From NCBI RefSeq assembly GCF_014960965.1, contig NZ_CP063169.1, positions 4,373,581-4,437,580 of the forward strand: a DNA stretch of 64,000 bases, in the 5' to 3' direction. This stretch comes from Ruania alkalisoli. Its GTDB lineage: Bacteria; Actinomycetota; Actinomycetes; Actinomycetales; Beutenbergiaceae. The notes beneath the pieces were generated by a model. That model did no database searches, was not told the origin of the DNA, and saw nothing but the letters and a program-made list of their open reading frames with translations. Each line of letters opens with the position of its first letter. The stretch's first letter is position 1. Shown piece by piece: positions 63,826-64,000 of this stretch. Position numbers and translations under genes: made by a program.

Positions 63826-64000
63826 TGAACGTCTCGCCCCAGCATTCCCCCGAGCCCGCCGCCGCTGCAGACATCCCCGCGTCCGCCCCGGGTACGCGCC
63901 TGGACCCCTGGTTGAGTCACTACGCCGAACGCACCTACGGGATGAAGGCCTCCGAGATCAGGGCACTCTTCGCCGTCGCGAACCGTCCTGAAGTGGTCTC
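63826..64000 (+). CDS. PLP-dependent aminotransferase (5' part, runs off the window)
   Basis: 58 residues from ATG 63826 (GGAGG upstream). After a short Pro/Ala-rich start, LSHYAERTYGMKASEIRALFAVANRPEVV is the N-terminus of a class I/II aminotransferase of the MocR/2-aminoadipate type found next to trxA and parAB in actinobacteria. The PLP-binding lysine lies outside the window. Confidence 0.75.

Noticed and set aside
63586-63828. An 80-codon open frame after trxA
   Set aside because: It runs straight through the trxA terminator hairpin and has no ribosome-binding site or recognisable protein.
1-64000. tRNA, rRNA, transposase, phage integrase or CRISPR features
   Set aside because: Intergenic gaps were read on both strands and no cloverleaf, terminal inverted repeat, integrase-like gene or repeat-spacer array was found.

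Overview
The window is very GC-rich, densely packed, mostly bacterial chromosome from an actinobacterium. GTG and TTG starts and ATGA stop/start overlaps are common, and third codon positions are almost all G or C. The housekeeping block dnaB-rplI-rpsR-ssb-rpsF-ponA-ino1, followed by cca-NUDIX-DUF6049-murJ-trxB-trxA, is the gene set that borders the replication origin in Actinobacteria. A member of the Micrococcales (Beutenbergia/Ruania-like) is my best guess, from gene order and protein style only. No tRNA, rRNA, CRISPR array, insertion sequence or prophage was seen.

Layout. 0.1-2.2 kb: a three-gene aromatic ring-cleavage operon (metal-dependent amidohydrolase, LigB-type and LigA-type dioxygenase subunits). 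2.2-3 kb: a ribbon-helix-helix/PIN toxin-antitoxin pair. 3-6.1 kb: an MFS exporter and a PoxB-type pyruvate:quinone oxidoreductase. 6.2-11.5 kb: a 1334-residue LPXTG surface protein built from alternating Ig-like domains, followed by an ECF sigma factor and a small membrane protein. 11.6-16.1 kb: a manganese/zinc ABC importer and a convergent DtxR/MntR regulator, with related palindromes at both promoters. 16.3-19.5 kb: a glycine betaine/proline ABC importer (proVWX). 19.7-22.2 kb: nanE, nanK and a GntR regulator around a double operator, for N-acetylmannosamine/sialic acid use. 22.2-26.6 kb: HelR, which protects RNA polymerase from rifamycins, with a rifamycin-associated element in its leader, then a SigJ-type sigma factor with an NAD(P)H dehydrogenase-like flavoprotein. 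26.7-28.9 kb: an idonate-dehydrogenase-like enzyme, a DUF6194 protein and a regulator with two MerR domains.

29.1-39.6 kb is the core replication, translation and wall block. dnaB carries a class 3 intein with a LAGLIDADG endonuclease that contains extra zinc-binding motifs. A helically phased array of DnaA-box-like sequences lies between dnaB and a divergent MATE exporter. 39.7-53.5 kb is accessory again: a zinc-ribbon protein, a medium-chain dehydrogenase, a SipW-type signal peptidase with two SipW-dependent secreted proteins and an LPXTG protein, a Fur/PerR-type regulator beside catalase, an MFS exporter, a frameshifted methyltransferase, a GlxA-type AraC regulator and a siderophore ABC importer with an iron box. 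53.5-64 kb returns to origin-proximal genes (cca, NUDIX, DUF6049, murJ fused to a pseudokinase, trxB, trxA) and ends in a truncated aminotransferase. By analogy with other actinobacteria, oriC should lie to the right of the window.

Two themes stand out. One is metal and oxidant control: MntR, IdeR and Fur/PerR boxes next to their transporters and catalase. The other is surface construction: two LPXTG proteins, a SipW cassette, PBP1 and MurJ. Several genes end in long perfect or near-perfect hairpins that lack a U-tract, which is normal for actinobacterial terminators. Two of these hairpins share a nested palindrome that looks like a small repeat family.
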